NCBI GenBank assembly: GCA_024742285.1
Contig: JANSYR010000015.1
Span: 62,001-126,000, forward strand
DNA: 64,000 nt
Source of the DNA: a bacterium
GTDB lineage: Bacteria; Myxococcota_A; UBA9160; UBA4427
Reading direction: 5' to 3'
Shown here: positions 60,963-64,000 of the stretch, piece by piece
Layout: every line of letters begins with the position of its first letter
Position numbering within the stretch: the stretch's first letter is position 1
The notes under the pieces: generated by a model
Database searches by the model: none
The model's input: only the letters and a program-made list of their open reading frames with translations
Told to the model about the DNA's origin: nothing
Translations under genes and position numbers: made by a program

Positions 60963-61760
60963 ATGAGCAGCCAAGCCGAATCCAGGACCGACGTCCTCTA
61001 CGAAGTCAGCGAGCGCGTCGCCACGATCACCTTCAACTGCCCGGAACGCCAGAACACGATCTCCGGCCCGATGCTCGACGCGCTCGCGGTGCGCCTCGTC
61101 GAGGCCGACGAGGATCCCGACGTCCGAGCCGTGATCATCACGGGCAGCGGCCGCTTCTTCTGCGCCGGACTCGACCTCCGAACCGGACTCGTCGGCAGTG
61201 GCGACGGAGGGACCGTCACCGACCTCGACCTCCGCAACACGCCGCCGACCGTCCTCCACGCCATGGACACGCCGACCATCGCCGCTCTGAACGGATCCGC
61301 CGCCGGCTACGGCATGGACATGGCGCTCGGCTGCGACATCCGCGTGATGGCGCGCTCCGCGAAGCTCGCGGCGGCCTTCACCGCGCGAGGAATCGTCCCC
61401 GAATCCGGCGGCACCTGGATCCTGCCCCGCCTGATCGGCTGGGCGAAGGCCAGCGAGCTGATCTTCACGGGCAAGACGCTGACCGCCGAGCAGTGCCTCG
61501 AAGAGCAGCTCTGCAACCACGTCGTCGACGACGAGGACTGTCTCAAGACGGCGCGGGAGATCGCCCTGGAGATCGCCAGTCGCGCACCGCTGGCCGTGCA
61601 GGCCTCGAAGCGGATGATGCGCATGGGCCTCAACGAGACCTTCCCCGACCACGTCCACCACGTCTTCCTCCAGCTGCTCCCGCTCATGCGCTCGAAGGAC
61701 TTCAAGGAAGGCATGAAGGCGTTCATGGAGAAACGACCCGCGGAGTTCCAGGGAAAGTAG
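60963..61760 (+). CDS. Enoyl-CoA hydratase/isomerase
   Basis: A 265-residue crotonase. RVATITFNCPERQNTISGPM is the start, RFFCAGLDLRTGLVGSG the first oxyanion segment, NGSAAGYGMDMALGCDIRVM the second, and RGIVPESGGTWILPRLIGWA carries the catalytic Glu. The C-terminal KDFKEGMKAFMEKRPAEFQG is typical of active hydratases and isomerases. Expected reaction: hydration of trans-2-enoyl-CoA or shift of a double bond. A lipoprotein gene starts two bases after its stop. Confidence 0.92.
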   Translation: MSSQAESRTDVLYEVSERVATITFNCPERQNTISGPMLDALAVRLVEADEDPDVRAVIITGSGRFFCAGLDLRTGLVGSGDGGTVTDLDLRNTPPTVLHAMDTPTIAALNGSAAGYGMDMALGCDIRVMARSAKLAAAFTARGIVPESGGTWILPRLIGWAKASELIFTGKTLTAEQCLEEQLCNHVVDDEDCLKTAREIALEIASRAPLAVQASKRMMRMGLNETFPDHVHHVFLQLLPLMRSKDFKEGMKAFMEKRPAEFQGK

Positions 61761-61762
61761 CC

Positions 61763-62863
61763 GTGCGCCTCCCCCGGAAGACCGCGTCGCCGACGCGCGT
61801 CCTCGTCTCAGCGATCGTCGCGCTCGGGGTCGGGGTCGCCGCCTGTACCCCGAACGAGCCGCATCGCGCGGCGCCGCCCGACCCTCTCTTTCGCGTCGAA
61901 CGTCTCGGGCCGATCCTCACCCCCGAGTCGCATCCCGAGGCGGGGAAGAACATCCAGGGCCCGTCCCTGGTGCGCCTCCCCGACTGGGTCGACGACGCGC
62001 TCGGTCGCTACTACCTCTACTTCGCCGACCACAAGGGCGACTCGATCCGCCTCGCCTACGCGGACGCATTGACGGGTCCCTGGCAGATCCATGCGCCCGG
62101 CGCCCTCGAGATCGAGGACTCCCACTTCGCCGTCGAGCCGCCGGAGGTCGGCTGGCTCACGCTGCAAGGGGCGCGCTTCATCGCCTGGGCCCGGGGCATC
62201 GAGGTCACCTACTCGATGGAGCGCGAGCTGGCGATGCCCCACATCGCTTCGCCCGACGTTCACGTCGATCACGCGAACCGACGCTTCGTGATGTACTTCC
62301 ACGGCCTCGACGACTTCGCCTCCCAATCGACGCGCGCCGCAGTCTCGACGAATGGAGTCGACTTCGAGGCCCGTCCCGAGATCCTCGGCAGGACGTACCT
62401 CCGCGCCTTCGAGCACGACGACACGACCTACGCCCTCGCGATGCCGGGACAGCTCTACCGCGCGGCCGACCCCCTCTCGGGGTTCGAAGAGGGCCCGCGG
62501 CTCTTCGAGCCCGACATGCGACATGCCGCCCTGCTCAGGCGCGACGATCGACTGCACGTGTTCTGGAGTCGGGTCGGCGACGCGCCGGAGGTGATCCTCC
62601 GATCGACGATCGACCTCGCCGACTCCTGGGAGACGTGGGAGAACACCGGAGAATTCGAGGTCCTTCGCCCCGCGTTCGACTGGGAAGGCGCCGACGCCCC
62701 GATCGAGCCGTCGATCCGGAGCGTCGCCGACGGGCACGTGAACCAGCTCCGCGACCCGGCGATCTTCGAGGAGGACGGACGCGTCTGGCTCCTGTACGCG
62801 ATCGCCGGCGAGAGCGGGATCGCCCTCGCCGAGCTGCATCTACGGGAAGCAGAAGGCGACTAG
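61763..62863 (+). CDS. Lipoprotein with five-bladed propeller (GH43/GH32-like)
   Basis: A 366-residue protein with a GTG start two bases after the hydratase stop, preceded by GGGAAA. The signal region (SAIVALGVGVAACTPNE) ends in a lipobox GVAAC. The mature part resembles a glycoside-hydrolase-type beta-propeller: GRYYLYFADHKGDSIRLAYA, PDVHVDHANRRFVMYFHGLD and LRDPAIFEEDGRVWLLYAIA. The usual Asp and Glu of GH43 are not clearly placed, so catalysis is uncertain. It is a surface or periplasmic lipoprotein; co-transcription with the hydratase gene is likely. Confidence 0.8.
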   Translation: MRLPRKTASPTRVLVSAIVALGVGVAACTPNEPHRAAPPDPLFRVERLGPILTPESHPEAGKNIQGPSLVRLPDWVDDALGRYYLYFADHKGDSIRLAYADALTGPWQIHAPGALEIEDSHFAVEPPEVGWLTLQGARFIAWARGIEVTYSMERELAMPHIASPDVHVDHANRRFVMYFHGLDDFASQSTRAAVSTNGVDFEARPEILGRTYLRAFEHDDTTYALAMPGQLYRAADPLSGFEEGPRLFEPDMRHAALLRRDDRLHVFWSRVGDAPEVILRSTIDLADSWETWENTGEFEVLRPAFDWEGADAPIEPSIRSVADGHVNQLRDPAIFEEDGRVWLLYAIAGESGIALAELHLREAEGD

Positions 62864-62872
62864 CAGGTCGCC
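62855..62872 (+). terminator. Weak hairpin over the lipoprotein stop
   Basis: GGCGAC (62855-62860) and GTCGCC (62867-62872) form a 6-bp stem around a 6-base loop that contains the TAG stop. There is no T-run. It may be a weak terminator or chance pairing in GC-rich sequence. Confidence 0.3.
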
Positions 62873-62979
62873 CCCGTGCCTCGCGGCGACGGGATCGACC
62901 GCCGACCGGGTCATCCGCCCCCCGGCGACGAAGCCGCGGCCAGCGATTACGCTGGAGGGGATCTCAAGGAGGCCTTCCG

Positions 62980-64000
62980 ATGCAACGCCCGCTCCCGATC
63001 GCCCTCGTCGCTCTCCCCTTCGTCTTCGCGGCCTTCGTCTTCGCCTCGCCCGCGCTCGCGGCGGCGGGCGAGACGCAGTGCCGCGATCACGACTCCCAGA
63101 GGAACGTGTACTGGGGAGATCTGCACGTCCATACCGCCATCTCGATGGACGCGAACGTCTTCGGCACGCGTCTACGTCCGGCGGACGCCTATCGATTCGC
63201 CCGAGGCGAGGAAGTCGCCCTCGGACTGAACGCCGACCGGCCCGTCCGGATCGAGCGTCCCCTCGACTTCGCCGCGATCACCGACCATGCCTCGAACATG
63301 GGCGGCGTCTCCCTCTGCCAGACCCCGGGCTCGCCCGCCTACGACTCGCCGAACTGCGTCGACTACCGCGAGCCGATCGCGATCGCCGGCAGCGCGATCG
63401 CGGACGTCGTGAAGCGCATGCGAGCGAAGGTCTCGCGCGGACTCGACACCCCGGCGGTCTGCGGCGAGGACGGCGCGCTCTGCCTGCAGGGCGCGCGCAC
63501 GGCCTGGCAGGAGACCCGGCAGGCCGCTGCCGACGCCAACGACACCTCGCCCGCCTGCGAGTTCACGAGCTTCGTCGCCTACGAGTACACCGCCACCCCC
63601 GACATGACGAAGATCCACCGCAACGTGATCTTCCGAAACGCGACGGTCCCGGAGCTGCCGATCAGCTTCGACGCCCAGCCGAGCGCGATCGGTCTGTGGC
63701 GCGACCTCGAGGCGCAGTGCACGAAGGCGGGCACCGGTTGCGACGTCCTCGCGATTCCGCACAACCCGAACCTCTCGAACGGGCACATGTTCGGCCTCGA
63801 GTACGAAGGTCTCTCGGATCCCGAGGAACAGGCGGAGGTCGCGCGCCTGCGAGCGGCCATGGAGCCGATCGTCGAGATGAGCCAGATGAAGGGCGACTCC
63901 GAGTGCCGAAACGGAATGTGGAACGTGCTCGGCGCGACCGACGAGCTCTGTGACTTCGAGAAGATGCGGCCGCCGTCGACGCCGGACTGCGAGGACGGGA
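62980..64000 (+). CDS. DUF3604 family secreted protein, 3'-truncated
   Basis: The frame starts at the ATG 62980, with AAGGAGG at 62967-62973, and stays open to the window end (340 codons visible of a family normally over 600). A signal peptide (about 1-27, ending SPALAA) is followed by VYWGDLHVHTAISMDANVFG with HVHT, the PHP/amidohydrolase-like metal motif, then PLDFAAITDHASNMGGVSLC and YEYTATPDMTKIHRNVIFRN, which are DUF3604 hallmarks. LAIPHNPNLSNGHMF is the next conserved part. Probably a periplasmic metallohydrolase; the substrate is not established. The C-terminus lies outside the window. Confidence 0.88.
   Translation, partial: MQRPLPIALVALPFVFAAFVFASPALAAAGETQCRDHDSQRNVYWGDLHVHTAISMDANVFGTRLRPADAYRFARGEEVALGLNADRPVRIERPLDFAAITDHASNMGGVSLCQTPGSPAYDSPNCVDYREPIAIAGSAIADVVKRMRAKVSRGLDTPAVCGEDGALCLQGARTAWQETRQAAADANDTSPACEFTSFVAYEYTATPDMTKIHRNVIFRNATVPELPISFDAQPSAIGLWRDLEAQCTKAGTGCDVLAIPHNPNLSNGHMFGLEYEGLSDPEEQAEVARLRAAMEPIVEMSQMKGDSECRNGMWNVLGATDELCDFEKMRPPSTPDCEDG

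Noticed and set aside
1-64000. tRNA, rRNA, insertion sequence or prophage
   Set aside because: No cloverleaf, ribosomal motif, transposase, integrase or terminal inverted repeats were recognised by reading; a tRNAscan or ISfinder search would be decisive.

Overview
The window is a dense, very GC-rich (roughly 70% by eye, strong G/C third-position bias) bacterial chromosome segment with about 56 protein genes. I see no tRNA, rRNA, CRISPR array, insertion sequence or prophage block. Gene content points to an uncultivated Gram-negative of the former Deltaproteobacteria (Myxococcota/Binatota-like): lipoproteins, a lytic transglycosylase, an LpxR-type lipid A deacylase, a PVC-type propeller/HEAT/haem protein, many CoA-thioester enzymes, amidohydrolases and oxygenases. 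The lineage call is an inference from gene content only.

Layout. 1-2.7 kb: amidohydrolase (cut by the window edge) coupled to a TauD/TfdA-type dioxygenase, then a CII-like regulator. 2.7-5.6 kb: small lipoprotein, LuxR-type regulator with a strong terminator, thiolase. 5.9-18.5 kb: envelope and redox section with a PVC-type cytochrome/HEAT protein, TerC, a VWA-TM-FHA protein, an octahaem TPR cytochrome lipoprotein, an NrsF-like membrane protein, a PPOX-type flavoprotein and an MltC-like transglycosylase. 18.5-30.2 kb: oxidative metabolism with a Baeyer-Villiger-type monooxygenase, an HCCA-isomerase-like protein, UbiA/COQ4-like quinone genes, a PQQ dehydrogenase coupled to a haem/propeller protein, a PhyH dioxygenase, and a TetR regulator with a carotenoid oxygenase. 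30.2-38.7 kb: methyltransferase plus ABC-F ATPase, an amidohydrolase lipoprotein, then a tight ATP-grasp / Gfo-Idh-MocA / MFS / PaiB cassette. 38.7-57.3 kb: degradation genes including amidohydrolases, GST, MBL-fold NAPE-PLD-like protein, a paired acyl-CoA dehydrogenase set, nitroreductase, methyltransferase, HIT, a gutted enoyl-CoA hydratase, SDRs, dienelactone hydrolase, enoyl-CoA hydratases, MFS, a D-aminoacylase-like amidohydrolase, cyclase and SnoaL-like protein. 57.4-64 kb: LpxR, DUF2889 plus a GSA-aminomutase-like aminotransferase, enoyl-CoA hydratase, a propeller lipoprotein and a DUF3604 protein running off the edge.

How the genes fit together (inference). Oxygenases (TauD, PhyH, BVMO, carotenoid oxygenase) and hydrolases would open hydrophobic or cyclic substrates. 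Acyl-CoA dehydrogenases, enoyl-CoA hydratases, SDRs and thiolase would degrade the CoA esters. PQQ- and haem-containing periplasmic proteins would pass electrons on, with quinone chemistry (UbiA/COQ4-like) nearby. The clearest regulatory site is the TetR promoter at 28091-28129: a near-consensus sigma70 promoter with a perfect palindrome between -35 and -10 and a predicted leaderless start. Other notable items are the internally deleted enoyl-CoA hydratase (47694-48143), a 34-bp tandem duplication of a gene end (22294-22361), a four-tract C-run (43873-43894) and three convergent gene pairs that share a CTAG stop overlap.
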